From positions 90,745 through 154,744 of the forward strand of contig NZ_JADPEL010000007.1 in NCBI RefSeq assembly GCF_015667795.1: a DNA stretch of 64,000 nucleotides. The letters run 5' to 3'. The translations under genes and the position numbers were made by a program. A model generated the notes under the pieces. The model was not told the DNA's origin, ran no database searches, and saw only the letters and a list, made by a program, of their open reading frames with translations. Positions 49,736-59,913 of the stretch are shown here, piece after piece (the first letter of the stretch is position 1; every line of letters starts with the position of its first letter). This stretch comes from Clostridium sp. D53t1_180928_C8 (GTDB taxonomy: Bacteria > Bacillota > Clostridia > Clostridiales > Clostridiaceae).

Positions 49736-52700
49736 TTATGAAAAATACATTATGGAAAGACATATTTAGAGATATAAATAAATCAAAGGGAAGATTCTTT
49801 TCAATTGCATCAATTATTGCATTAGGGGTAATGCTTTTTACAGGTGTTAAGGTTGCACCAACTGATATGAAAGCAACAGCAGATAAGTATTATGATGATT
49901 ACAACTTAATGGATTTAAGATTAATATCGACTTTAGGATTAACTGATGAGGATGTAATAGATATAAAGAGTATATCTGGAGTTGAAGGTGTTGAGCCAGC
50001 AAAGAGTTTAGATGTCGTATCAAAATTTGGTTCAGATGAATTTGTAATTAGAATGCACAGTCTTCCAAATGAGGATGTAAATAATAATAATGATAATTAT
50101 ATAAATAGATTAAATATTATTGATGGAAGAATGCCAGAAAAGCAGGGAGAATGTGTTATTGGAAGATTGAATTTTGGAGGCTTAGATATAAAAATAGGAG
50201 ATAAGCTTACAGTTAATTCAGGTACCAATAATAATATAAATGATAGTCTTGAAACTAATGAGTATAAGGTTGTAGGTATAGTAGAAACTCCGTATTATTT
50301 AAGTGATCATATAGGAAGTAGCAGTATTGGAAGTGGTAGTGCAAAACTATATATGTTTGTAAATGAAGATAACTTTAAAAGTGAAGTATATACTGATATT
50401 TATGTAACTGTTAAAAACACTAAAGAGTTAAATTCTTATGATGATAAATATTTTAATGTAGTAGATAAAGTTTCAGATTCTATAGAAAATATGTCAGATG
50501 TTATAGTAAATAGAAGATATAATGAAATTAAAAATGCAGCAAATGAAGAGTTGCTTAAAGGAAAAAAAGAATATGAAACAAAGAAAAGTGAAGTTGAAGC
50601 TAAGTTAGCGGATGCGGAAAATGAAATCGAAAGTTCAAAGAAAAAACTTGCTGAAGGTGAGCAAGAACTTAATAATAAAAAAGCAGAAATGGAAAGTACA
50701 ATAAAATCAGCTAAAGAGCAATTAATTGTAGCAGAAAATGAATTACACCAAAAAGAAGATGAATTAAATCAGGGTATAGAAAAATTTAATGCTGCTAAAG
50801 TAATAGCTAAACAGGAATTTGAAAAAGCAGACAAGACTATTACTGATACACAAAAATATATAGATGCTTTAATAAGTCAAAAATCAGCTTTAGAAGAAAG
50901 TTTAAATGATGAGAATTTAACTGAAGAAGATAAGGCTGGTATTAAAACCCAAATAACTACATTAGATGTAATAATAAATGAAAGTACTGATAAGCTTAAT
51001 GCTGGAAAAGTAGAGCTTCAAAATAAAAAGAATGAATTAGAAACTCAAGAAAATAACTTAAACTCAGCTAAAATTCAAATACAAGAAGGTAGAAATAAGC
51101 TTAATCAGTCTAAGAAGGATTTAGAAAGTTCTAAAAAAGAAGGAAATGCGCAAATTGAAGCAGCACTTCAGGAAATTGTAAATGGAAAAGAACAGTTAGC
51201 AGAAGGTGAAAAAGAGCTAGAAGAAAATAAGAAAAAGGCAGCAGAAGAACTTTCAAAAGCAGAAGAAGATATAAAAGAAGCTGAAAATGAAATCGCAAAA
51301 ATTGAAAAGCCAGAGCTTTATGTCTTAGATAGAAAATCACATTACTCTTATGTGGATTATGAAAATAATGCTAAAAGTATTGATAAGTTATCAAATGTTT
51401 TCCCAGTATTTTTCTTTATAGTAGCTGCACTAGTTTGTTTAACAACAATGACTAGGATGGTAGATGAACAGAGAGTAAATATAGGAACTCTAAAAGCCTT
51501 AGGATATGATAAAGGAAGTATAGCTAAGAAATTTATTGTTTATGCGTTATTTGCAAGTTTAATAGGATGTATAGTTGGAGTTTCATTAGGATTTACAATA
51601 TTACCAACTATAATATTTGAAGCATACGGAATAATGTATATTCTTCCTAAGATGAAGTATGTATTAGATATTCCATTAGCGATAATAGTTTTTGCAGTAG
51701 CAATAGGTGTAACTACAATATCAGCTTATACTGCTTGTAGAATAGAACTTATAGAAGTACCATCAATGTTAATGAGACCTAAAGCTCCAAAAGAAGGAAA
51801 ACGAATCTTATTAGAAAGAATACCTTTTATATGGAATAGATTTAATTTTACGGGAAAAGTAACTGTAAGAAATATTTTTAGATATAAAAAGAGATTTTTA
51901 ATGACGGTTATTGGGATTGCTGGAAGTACAGCTTTACTACTTACAGGTTTTGGTTTAAAAGATTCTATAAAAACTATTGTAAATAAGCAATATGGAGAGC
52001 TAACAAAATATGAGATATCTGCAAATTTAGAAGGAAATATAACTAAAGAACAAGAAAAGGCAGTATCAGATTATTTAACTAATAATACAAATATAGAAGA
52101 CTTCACTTTTATAAGAACAGAGAGTGGAGAAGCAATATTTAATGATGTAACTAAAGATGTTAGCTTTATAGTTACGGATCAAGGAAAAAACTTTGATGAA
52201 TTTGAACATTTACAAGATAGAAAAAGTAAAGAAACGATTTATTTGCCTACTAATGGAATTGCTATAACAGAAAAACTTGCAAAATTATTAAATATTAAAG
52301 TTGGCGATGAAATAGAGATTAAAGATAATAATGATAATAAAGCAGAGGCAAAGGTTATTGAAATAGTTGAACATTATATAAATCATTATATCTATATTGA
52401 TTCTAATTATTATAATTCTATATTTAATAGAACTGCTAAGGAAAATAGTATATTTATTAAATTGGTAAATGAGGATATAGCTGATCAGATATCAAATGAT
52501 TTAATAAATATGGAGGGAATAGCAGGCATAGTAAGTAATAATTCTATAAAGACAAGTTTTTCAGATACAATTAAATCTTTAGATTTAGTAGTAATAGTAA
52601 TGATATTATGTGCAGGAGCATTATCATTTATAGTTTTATATAATCTTACAAATGTTAATATTTCAGAACGTATAAGAGAAATAGCAACAATTAAGGTATT

Positions 52701-52980
52701 AGGATTTTATGATAAGGAAGTTTCAGCATATATATTTAGGGAAAATATATTATTAACAGTTATAGGAACCCTTGCAGGATTGCTTTTAGGTGTAGCCTTC
52801 CATAGATTTATAATGGTAACTGTTGAAATGGAATACGTTATGTTTGGAAGACAAATAGATAGTGTGAGCTTTATTATGGCTACTGGATTAACTATAATTT
52901 TCTCATTATTAGTAAACTGGGTTATGTACTATAAGCTTAAAAAAGTAGAAATGGTTGAATCTTTAAAATCAGTAGATTAA
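49729..52980 (+). CDS. FtsX-like ABC permease with a long extracytoplasmic coiled coil
   Basis: A 1083-aa permease. TM1 lies near 22-42, followed by a MacB-like periplasmic-core domain (about 45-260). A Lys/Glu-rich coiled coil of about 260 residues (about 265-526, with KGKKEYETKKSEVEAKLADA and similar heptads) follows. Next come three helices of the first FtsX domain (CLTTMTRMVDEQRVNIGTLK), a second extracytoplasmic domain and a second FtsX domain (LYNLTNVNISERIREIATIK) near the C-terminus. Such transporters act mechanically, moving peptides, antimicrobials or lipids or signalling to partners. The start ATG at 49729 has AAAGGA at proper spacing and overlaps the ATPase stop by 7 bases. Confidence 0.93.
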   Translation: MVIMKNTLWKDIFRDINKSKGRFFSIASIIALGVMLFTGVKVAPTDMKATADKYYDDYNLMDLRLISTLGLTDEDVIDIKSISGVEGVEPAKSLDVVSKFGSDEFVIRMHSLPNEDVNNNNDNYINRLNIIDGRMPEKQGECVIGRLNFGGLDIKIGDKLTVNSGTNNNINDSLETNEYKVVGIVETPYYLSDHIGSSSIGSGSAKLYMFVNEDNFKSEVYTDIYVTVKNTKELNSYDDKYFNVVDKVSDSIENMSDVIVNRRYNEIKNAANEELLKGKKEYETKKSEVEAKLADAENEIESSKKKLAEGEQELNNKKAEMESTIKSAKEQLIVAENELHQKEDELNQGIEKFNAAKVIAKQEFEKADKTITDTQKYIDALISQKSALEESLNDENLTEEDKAGIKTQITTLDVIINESTDKLNAGKVELQNKKNELETQENNLNSAKIQIQEGRNKLNQSKKDLESSKKEGNAQIEAALQEIVNGKEQLAEGEKELEENKKKAAEELSKAEEDIKEAENEIAKIEKPELYVLDRKSHYSYVDYENNAKSIDKLSNVFPVFFFIVAALVCLTTMTRMVDEQRVNIGTLKALGYDKGSIAKKFIVYALFASLIGCIVGVSLGFTILPTIIFEAYGIMYILPKMKYVLDIPLAIIVFAVAIGVTTISAYTACRIELIEVPSMLMRPKAPKEGKRILLERIPFIWNRFNFTGKVTVRNIFRYKKRFLMTVIGIAGSTALLLTGFGLKDSIKTIVNKQYGELTKYEISANLEGNITKEQEKAVSDYLTNNTNIEDFTFIRTESGEAIFNDVTKDVSFIVTDQGKNFDEFEHLQDRKSKETIYLPTNGIAITEKLAKLLNIKVGDEIEIKDNNDNKAEAKVIEIVEHYINHYIYIDSNYYNSIFNRTAKENSIFIKLVNEDIADQISNDLINMEGIAGIVSNNSIKTSFSDTIKSLDLVVIVMILCAGALSFIVLYNLTNVNISERIREIATIKVLGFYDKEVSAYIFRENILLTVIGTLAGLLLGVAFHRFIMVTVEMEYVMFGRQIDSVSFIMATGLTIIFSLLVNWVMYYKLKKVEMVESLKSVD

Positions 52981-52991
52981 TAAAGTATAAT

Positions 52992-53034
52992 AAAGAGTTG
53001 TATTAATGTATGTTATGTATTAATACAACTCTTT
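52992..53034. terminator. Bidirectional terminator between convergent genes
   Basis: A perfect 16-bp stem AAAGAGTTGTATTAAT (52992-53007) with ATTAATACAACTCTTT (53019-53034) between the FtsX permease gene and the AraC gene. Confidence 0.82.
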
Positions 53035-53041
53035 AATCTTA

Positions 53042-53941
53042 TTATTTATTAATATGGCAATTTATATTTCTAAACTCTTTAGGTGTTAAATTATATTTTC
53101 TTTTAAATAACTTATTAAAATATGATAAATTATCAAAGCCAACCTCTAAAGAAATATCCATTATTGGGTTATTAGTAGATGTTAATAAAATAGATGATTT
53201 TTCAAGTCTTAAATTATTAATATACTGTATACAAGTTAATCCAATATGTTTTTTGAAAAAACGCATAAAGTGATATTCGCTATATTCACAAAGTTCAGAT
53301 AAAGTATTTATAGAAATATCTTCAGAATAATGTTCATTTATATAGTTTAAAGCTAATTTAATTTTATCAGTATTACTAATTGTTATAGGATTTTTATTTT
53401 TTTGTTTTTCTATTAAATTGTTTTTATAGAGTAATGAAAAAAATTTAAAAAGCAAGGATTTTAACTCAAGCTCATAAGCTATATCTTTTTCATAATAACA
53501 ATATATTATATTTTCAATAACATTAAATATTTTTTTATAACACTCAATATTATCCTTTATAATTATTGGTAATTCATGTTCATGATTTAATAACGGAGCA
53601 ATATATTTAAGTAAGGTACCATCTGTATCAGAACTTTTAAGCATGTTTATATTAAATACAAAAGAGGCCCAAGTCATAGTTTTATCCAAAATAGATGTGA
53701 AAGAATGTATCTTTTGTGGACCAACTATTAAAATATCACCTTTATTTATAATAAATGAATTTAAATCAACTCTATAATCACAGCTTCCATCTAAAACTAT
53801 AATAACTTCAACTTCTTCATGCCAATGAGTTGCAATTGAAGGAAAGCTTTGACTAAGTGTACCTTTATAAATTGAAAAGGGGAGTATAAAGTCTCCATGT
53901 GTAGCATTTTCTTTTAAGTTTATAAAATTTAAATTATCCAT
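53042..53941 (-). CDS. AraC-family transcriptional regulator
   Basis: A 299-aa regulator with an N-terminal cupin sugar-sensing domain (about 15-150, with SIATHWHEEVEVIIVLDGSC and GDILIVGPQKIHSF) and two C-terminal AraC helix-turn-helix motifs (YSEYHFMRFFKKHIGLTCIQ and ISLEVGFDNLSYFNKLFKRK). I use the ATG at 53941, 5 bases after AGGAG, instead of 53992. Divergent from the GH31 alpha-glucosidase, 139 bases away, so it probably controls it in response to an oligosaccharide. Confidence 0.92.
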   Translation of the reverse strand: MDNLNFINLKENATHGDFILPFSIYKGTLSQSFPSIATHWHEEVEVIIVLDGSCDYRVDLNSFIINKGDILIVGPQKIHSFTSILDKTMTWASFVFNINMLKSSDTDGTLLKYIAPLLNHEHELPIIIKDNIECYKKIFNVIENIIYCYYEKDIAYELELKSLLFKFFSLLYKNNLIEKQKNKNPITISNTDKIKLALNYINEHYSEDISINTLSELCEYSEYHFMRFFKKHIGLTCIQYINNLRLEKSSILLTSTNNPIMDISLEVGFDNLSYFNKLFKRKYNLTPKEFRNINCHINK

Positions 53942-54080
53942 ATAATCTCCTAGTGTAGCAGTATTGTTATATAAAATGTTTGTATATTGCAAGTATTATA
54001 CTTCTTTTAATAATATAATAACATTATAATTACATTTTTAAAATGAAATGTTTTATAAGTGAATAAAAGGGGATTATATT

Positions 54081-56417
54081 ATGTTTGGGAAGATACTAAA
54101 TTATGAAGTTGAGAAAAATAAAGTTTTAGTAAATTATGAAAATATTCAATGTACAGTAACTTTAGTAAATGAAAGAGTTATTAATTTCTTTTTGCCATTA
54201 CATAGAAAAGAGAGAAATTCTAAGGCGGTTGAAAACGTATTAGATAATGAAGCTCAATTTGAAGTTAAATACATTAATGAATTTTTAAATATAAAAACAC
54301 AAGTTTTAAGTATTAATATTTATGATGATTTTAAAGTTGATATATATGATCTAAATGGTAAGATTTTATGTAGAGATTATAGAGGTAAAAGGGAACCTTT
54401 TAGAAGATTAGGTGCTAATTCTACTTTAGCAGCAGAAGAGGGACATAAGCTAGAGGGGCATGAAGAATATAAAGTATATGTATCTAAGATTATGGAAGAA
54501 GATATGTATTTTTATGGACTTGGAGAAAGAACAGGTTCATTAAATAAAAAGGGATATCATTACAGAAATTGGAATACTGATGATCCTACTCCGCATGGTG
54601 AAACATATGCACAGTTATATAAATCAATACCTTTTTTAATTACATTAAAAGATGAGGATGCATCAGGTATTTTCTTTGATAATCACTTTGAAAGTCATTT
54701 TGATATGGGAAAAGAAAATTCTAATTATTACTATTTTGGTGCAATGGAAGGAAATATAGATTATTATTTTATATATGGGCCTACAATTAAAGAAGTTGTT
54801 AATGAATACACTAACCTAACTGGAAAAACTCCATTACCGCAATTATGGACACTTGGATATCAGCAATGTAGATGGTCTTATGCACCGCAAGAAAGAACTA
54901 TGGAAATTGCAAAATCTTTTAGAGAAAAAGATATTCCGTGTGATACTATTTATTTAGATATTGATTATATGGATGGATTTAGAGTTTTTACATGGGATAA
55001 TGAAAAGTTTGAAAATCCAAAAGAGTTTTTAGATGAATTAAAAGAAATGGGCTTTAAGGTAGTTACAATTATTGACCCAGGAGTTAAGGTGGATAAAGGC
55101 TATAAGATTTATGATGAAGGCTTAAAAGAAGGACATTTTGCAACTGATAAAGATGGGATAGTTTATAAAAATTGCGTTTGGCCAGGGGATTCTGTTTTTC
55201 CAGATTTTATGAATTCTAAAACAAGAGAATGGTGGGCTGGAAATCAAAAAATAATGATGGACTTAGGTGTTGCAGGAATATGGAATGATATGAATGAGCC
55301 AGCTAGTTTTAATGGACCATTACCTGATGATGTTATGTTTAATAATGATGGAACTTTAGTTACTCATAAGGAAATTCATAATGTTTATGGACATATGATG
55401 GATAAAGCTACTTATGAAGGAATTAAGAAAGTTACAAATAAGAGACCATTTGTAGTAACGAGAGCTTGTTATGCAGGAACCCAAAAATATGCTACAGTTT
55501 GGACTGGTGATAATCAAAGTACATGGGAACATTTAAGAATGTCATTACCTATGTTAATGAATTTAGGTTTAAGTGGAATGTCATTCTGTGGTACTGATGT
55601 AGGTGGATTTGGACATGATTGCACTCCAGAGCTTTTAAGTAGATGGGTACAAGTTGGAGCATTTACGCCATTGTTTAGAAATCACTCAACTATTGGTAGT
55701 AGAGAGCAAGAACCATGGGCTTTTGATAAAACTACAGAAGATATAAATAGAAAGTATATTAAATTAAGGTATAAGTTAATTCCATATTTGTACGATATGA
55801 TGTATAAATGTGAAAATAGTGGAGAACCAATAATAAGACCTTTATTATTTAATTACCAAAATGATAAAAAGACTTATGAAATAAATGATGAGTTCAGTTT
55901 TGGAGATAGTATTTTAGTAGCTCCTGTTGTAGAGCAAGGTGCAAGGCATAGATTAGTTTATTTGCCTGAGGGAAATAATTGGATTGATTATTGGACAGGT
56001 GAAGAACATAAAGGGGGCCAATATATAATTAAAGAAGCACCTTTAGATATTTGTCCAATATTTATAAAATCTTTATCTATAATACCAACAGGTAAAGAAC
56101 AAAACTATATTGGAGAAACTAGTGATGATACATTAACATTAAATATATATTTAGGTAAAGAGTCTGGAGAAATCACATACAATCATATATTAGATGATGG
56201 TGAAAGCTTTGAATATAGAGAGGGTAAATTAAATGAATATACCATTAGATTAGTTGCTAAAGAAGATATAAGAATAGAATTAAAAGAAAATATAGGATAT
56301 TTGAAAAAATATAAAAATATAAAAATAATTTTTAATAATTTAGAGCATACTAAAAAAGTATTCTTCAATGATAAAATAATTGAAGTTAAAGAAAATGAGT
56401 TTTTAGTAGGAGTGTAA
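54081..56417 (+). CDS. GH31 alpha-glucosidase
   Basis: A 778-aa glycoside hydrolase without a signal peptide, so cytoplasmic. It has an N-terminal beta-sandwich (about 1-230), the barrel with nucleophile Asp403 in GIWNDMNEP, acid/base Asp477 in WTGDNQSTW, GTDVGGFGHD and FRNHSTIGSREQEPW, and a C-terminal beta domain. These fit alpha-glucosidases that release glucose from maltose-type oligosaccharides. It could process products of the surface GH13 enzyme. AAGGGGA precedes the ATG. Divergent AraC gene is the probable regulator. Confidence 0.95.
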   Translation: MFGKILNYEVEKNKVLVNYENIQCTVTLVNERVINFFLPLHRKERNSKAVENVLDNEAQFEVKYINEFLNIKTQVLSINIYDDFKVDIYDLNGKILCRDYRGKREPFRRLGANSTLAAEEGHKLEGHEEYKVYVSKIMEEDMYFYGLGERTGSLNKKGYHYRNWNTDDPTPHGETYAQLYKSIPFLITLKDEDASGIFFDNHFESHFDMGKENSNYYYFGAMEGNIDYYFIYGPTIKEVVNEYTNLTGKTPLPQLWTLGYQQCRWSYAPQERTMEIAKSFREKDIPCDTIYLDIDYMDGFRVFTWDNEKFENPKEFLDELKEMGFKVVTIIDPGVKVDKGYKIYDEGLKEGHFATDKDGIVYKNCVWPGDSVFPDFMNSKTREWWAGNQKIMMDLGVAGIWNDMNEPASFNGPLPDDVMFNNDGTLVTHKEIHNVYGHMMDKATYEGIKKVTNKRPFVVTRACYAGTQKYATVWTGDNQSTWEHLRMSLPMLMNLGLSGMSFCGTDVGGFGHDCTPELLSRWVQVGAFTPLFRNHSTIGSREQEPWAFDKTTEDINRKYIKLRYKLIPYLYDMMYKCENSGEPIIRPLLFNYQNDKKTYEINDEFSFGDSILVAPVVEQGARHRLVYLPEGNNWIDYWTGEEHKGGQYIIKEAPLDICPIFIKSLSIIPTGKEQNYIGETSDDTLTLNIYLGKESGEITYNHILDDGESFEYREGKLNEYTIRLVAKEDIRIELKENIGYLKKYKNIKIIFNNLEHTKKVFFNDKIIEVKENEFLVGV

Positions 56418-56433
56418 AATAACAAAGTTAATC

Positions 56434-56463
56434 TTACAATCTCAAATTTAGATTGTAATTTTA
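56434..56463 (+). terminator. Terminator of the GH31 gene
   Basis: A perfect 9-bp stem TTACAATCT (56434-56442) with AGATTGTAA (56450-56458), then TTTTA. Confidence 0.82.
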
Positions 56464-56573
56464 TAAATTTCCACCTTAAATTCAAATATAAAGTAGATTC
56501 ATAACAAATGGCGTATGAACTGCTTTATATTTTTTTGTTTTAAATTAATAAAGTAATAGGGCTATTATTTCTA

Positions 56574-56602
56574 TTAACGTTAATTAAAACTTGTGATATA
56601 AT
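56574..56602 (+). promoter_or_regulatory. Candidate promoter of the SNF2 helicase gene
   Basis: TTAACG at 56574-56579, a 17-base spacer and a perfect TATAAT at 56597-56602. It lies 35 bases before the GTG start. Confidence 0.6.
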
Positions 56603-56636
56603 AATTTAATTAATTAGATGATAATGAGGTGAAAAG

Positions 56637-59600
56637 GTGAATTTAAAGAAATTATTAGATAGTGTATTAGCCTTAGGATCTAATATTAGTATAAAAGAAG
56701 GAAAATATATTTATAAGAATAGATTAGTATCAAACTTAACTAGTAAAAAGATTAATGATATTTATCATATATATTCAAGAGTTACAGAAGAGGATAATAG
56801 CAAGACATATAGTTGTCATATTAAGTATAATTTGAAAACTGAAAAGGTGTTAGGGGCAACGTGTACATGTAGTACCTATGAAGAGTTTTCTAAGCATAAG
56901 CATAATTATATTTGTAAACATATTATTGCAAGTATATTTTATTTTTATATTGTAGCTAAAAATAGGATAAAGAAAATAGTAAAAGAAAATCCTATAGCAA
57001 CTAAGAATAAAGAAAATAACATGGGGTTTGAAAAGAAATTATTAAATTTAGATTTAGATATTAAAAGAAGCGATACAAATGAGTTTGATGTTCAAATTAG
57101 GATAGGAGAAAATAGTACTTACTTAGTACCTAAAATTAGTGAATTTTTAAAATGTAAAGAAGTAAAAGGACATTTAAGAATTAATGGAGAGTTTTTATAT
57201 AACTCTACGTCTATGATATTTACTGAACAGGATGAAAGACTTTTAAATTATATACATATTAATTTAAATAATTTTAAACTTGTTGAAGGAAAGACTTTAA
57301 GAATAAGTGAAGCTTATATAGAGGAGTTATTGAAGCTAATAAGTGACAATAAAAAGGTTAAATTAAATTATAATTATATAAATTATGAAAGTTATATTAT
57401 AAAAGATGATATACCATTATCTTTTACTGTAAAACTTGACTTAGATAAAATAATATTAACAACTAAAAAGAAGCTACCAATTCCTTTAAATGATAACTTT
57501 ACTGTGTTTTTAAATGATAGAAAAATTTATTTACCAACTGAAAATCAAGTGAAAAATTATAAAATAATATATAGTAAATTAAAGCAAGAAGGGAAAATAG
57601 AATATCCTAAAAATGAAATTTCTATAGTTAGTTTATTTAAATTATTAAGTAACATAAGTAATGATATATTACTTGGAGATGGTATAAAGCATCTTTGTAG
57701 AAATTGTTATAAGATTAAATCCTTATTTAAAAATGAAAATAATGATATTAAATGTAAAGTTACTATTGATTACTTTGGAAAAATAATAAATATATTAGAT
57801 AAAAATGTTGAATGTTTCTTAAGGGACAATTATTTTGAAGAAGAAATTGCAATGAAGCTTGAGAGATATAGATTTATAAAAAAGGGAACAGAATTTATAT
57901 TTATTGGTGATGATGAAGAACGCTATGATTTTTTAACTAATGGAATACAGTTTTTTAAAAGTTTTTCTAGATTAGAATTTTCAAAAAGCTTTAATGATGC
58001 CTCTCTTATTAGAAGTAGCGATATTCACGCTATATTTGAAGGGGAAGGAGATAATCTTACATTTAAATATGATATAGATGGTATAGATTATAGTGAGTAT
58101 GCAAAAATACTACAAAGCTTAAATGAAGACAGAGATTTTTATAAGACTAAAAAAGGAAGAATACTAGATTTAAGAGATTTGGGAATAAATAATTTTTTTA
58201 ATATTATTGATAATCTTATGTATAGTGAAGAAATATATGATGGTACATTGGATGTTGATAAAAGTAAAGCTTTGTTTATAGAAGATAGTATAAAAAATAA
58301 TAATTTAATATTTATAAGAGGAGCAGAGGTTTTAAATGTTATTTCTAAAAAACTTGAAAGTAGAGCTATAGAAGAGGTCAATGGGATAGAAGGATTAAAT
58401 GGCATATTAAGAAGTTATCAGCTTATTGGTGTAAACTATTTGCTATCACTAAGTGAAATGAGTTTTGGTGGAATATTAGCTGATGAAATGGGACTAGGAA
58501 AAACCATTCAGATAATTGCATTTTTATTATATAAGAAGGGTAAAAAGTCATTAGTAGTTACTCCTACATCTCTTATATATAACTGGAAGGAAGAGTTTGA
58601 AAAATTTGCACCTGACTTAAAAATTGGAATTATTCATGGAAGTAAGAGTATTAGAAATAAGATATTAGAAAATAAAGAGGAGTATGATATTCTTATAACT
58701 ACTTATGGAACTATTAAAAATGATATAGATTTTTATAAAAGTGAAGTTTTTGATTATTGTATAATAGATGAAGCTCAAAATATAAAGAATCCAAAGGCTA
58801 AAAATACTAAGATTATAAAAGAAATAAAAGCAAAAGTGAAATTTGCATTAACAGGAACTCCAATAGAAAATTCATTAATTGAATTATGGTCAATATTTGA
58901 TTTTATAATGCCAGGATATTTGTTTGATGAAAAGAAGTTTAAGCAAAAGTTTGTTAATAGAAGTGAAAGAGAAATTGAAGAATTAAAATCTTTAATAAAT
59001 CCATTTATACTAAGAAGATTAAAAAGAGATGTTATAAAAGAACTTCCTGAAAAGATTGAAAAGAAATATTATGTTCCAATGACGACAGAACAAAAATTGG
59101 CATATAGAAATTATATGAAGGAAGTAAAGCTAAAGCTAAAAACTGGAGAAGATGATAATATAACTATTTTTTCTTACTTAACAAGATTAAGACAGATATG
59201 TCAAGATCCTATATTAGTTAATAAAGATTATACTGGTGATAGTGGAAAGCTTAATGTTGCATTAGAAATAATAGAAGAAGTTATAAAAGAACATAATAAA
59301 ATATTAGTTTTCTCTCAATTTACTTCAGTGTTGAAAAAGATAGAAGAGGAATTAAATAAAAGAAATATAGTTAGCAAATATTTAGATGGGTCTACTAGCG
59401 CAAAAGAAAGAATAAGACTTGTATCAGATTTTAATGAAAGTAAAGAGTCTGGTGTTTTCTTGATTTCTTTAAAGGCTGGAGGAACAGGTCTTAATTTAAC
59501 ATCAGCTAAATTTGTTATGCATATGGATCCATGGTGGAATCCTGCAATAGAAGATCAAGCAACAGATAGGGCGCATAGAATTGGACAAAAAAATGTTGTA

Positions 59601-59762
59601 GAAGTTATTAAGCTTATTGCAAAGGATACAATTGAAGAAAAAGTTGTACAGCTCCAAGAAGAGAAAAGAGAAATAATAAATAGTGTTATGAGTGATGATA
59701 ATTTAAATATAAATAATATCTCTAAACTGACTAATGAAGAAATACTAGAATTGTTTAAATAG
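56637..59762 (+). CDS. SWIM-domain SNF2-family helicase
   Basis: A 1041-aa ATPase. A SWIM zinc finger has CxC at Cys76/Cys78 and CxH at Cys93/His95. A beta-rich bacterial SNF2-associated region (about 130-560) follows. The SNF2 core has motif I DEMGLGKT with Lys622, DEAQ box at 711-714, ALTGTPIENSL and FSQFTSVLKKIEEEL; the final motifs are LISLKAGGTGLNLT and DRAHRIGQ. Such proteins remodel or translocate on DNA or clear polymerases; some sit in defence islands, but no partner is seen here. GTG start with GAGGTGA upstream. Confidence 0.93.
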   Translation: MNLKKLLDSVLALGSNISIKEGKYIYKNRLVSNLTSKKINDIYHIYSRVTEEDNSKTYSCHIKYNLKTEKVLGATCTCSTYEEFSKHKHNYICKHIIASIFYFYIVAKNRIKKIVKENPIATKNKENNMGFEKKLLNLDLDIKRSDTNEFDVQIRIGENSTYLVPKISEFLKCKEVKGHLRINGEFLYNSTSMIFTEQDERLLNYIHINLNNFKLVEGKTLRISEAYIEELLKLISDNKKVKLNYNYINYESYIIKDDIPLSFTVKLDLDKIILTTKKKLPIPLNDNFTVFLNDRKIYLPTENQVKNYKIIYSKLKQEGKIEYPKNEISIVSLFKLLSNISNDILLGDGIKHLCRNCYKIKSLFKNENNDIKCKVTIDYFGKIINILDKNVECFLRDNYFEEEIAMKLERYRFIKKGTEFIFIGDDEERYDFLTNGIQFFKSFSRLEFSKSFNDASLIRSSDIHAIFEGEGDNLTFKYDIDGIDYSEYAKILQSLNEDRDFYKTKKGRILDLRDLGINNFFNIIDNLMYSEEIYDGTLDVDKSKALFIEDSIKNNNLIFIRGAEVLNVISKKLESRAIEEVNGIEGLNGILRSYQLIGVNYLLSLSEMSFGGILADEMGLGKTIQIIAFLLYKKGKKSLVVTPTSLIYNWKEEFEKFAPDLKIGIIHGSKSIRNKILENKEEYDILITTYGTIKNDIDFYKSEVFDYCIIDEAQNIKNPKAKNTKIIKEIKAKVKFALTGTPIENSLIELWSIFDFIMPGYLFDEKKFKQKFVNRSEREIEELKSLINPFILRRLKRDVIKELPEKIEKKYYVPMTTEQKLAYRNYMKEVKLKLKTGEDDNITIFSYLTRLRQICQDPILVNKDYTGDSGKLNVALEIIEEVIKEHNKILVFSQFTSVLKKIEEELNKRNIVSKYLDGSTSAKERIRLVSDFNESKESGVFLISLKAGGTGLNLTSAKFVMHMDPWWNPAIEDQATDRAHRIGQKNVVEVIKLIAKDTIEEKVVQLQEEKREIINSVMSDDNLNINNISKLTNEEILELFK

Positions 59763-59791
59763 AAAAAAATAGGTAGTTAGATTAAAAAAAC

Positions 59792-59820
59792 AGTGGTAAA
59801 CAGCAGTTTGCCACTTAATT
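59792..59820 (+). terminator. Terminator of the SNF2 helicase gene
   Basis: A 10-bp stem AGTGGTAAAC (59792-59801) with GTTTGCCACT (59806-59815) containing one G-T pair, followed by TAATTTA. The T-run is imperfect. Confidence 0.7.
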
Positions 59821-59913
59821 TATATTTTGCATCTAATAAATTAAGTTATTATGATATAATAGAATAAAAATACAATTAAAGTATTAATAGACAATTATAA
59901 GATGGAGGATAAA

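Noticed and set aside
56637-59762. SNF2 helicase as part of a phage-defence system
   Set aside because: SNF2 helicases occur in DISARM and similar systems, but no methylase, nuclease or other defence gene is adjacent and the neighbours are ordinary metabolism genes.
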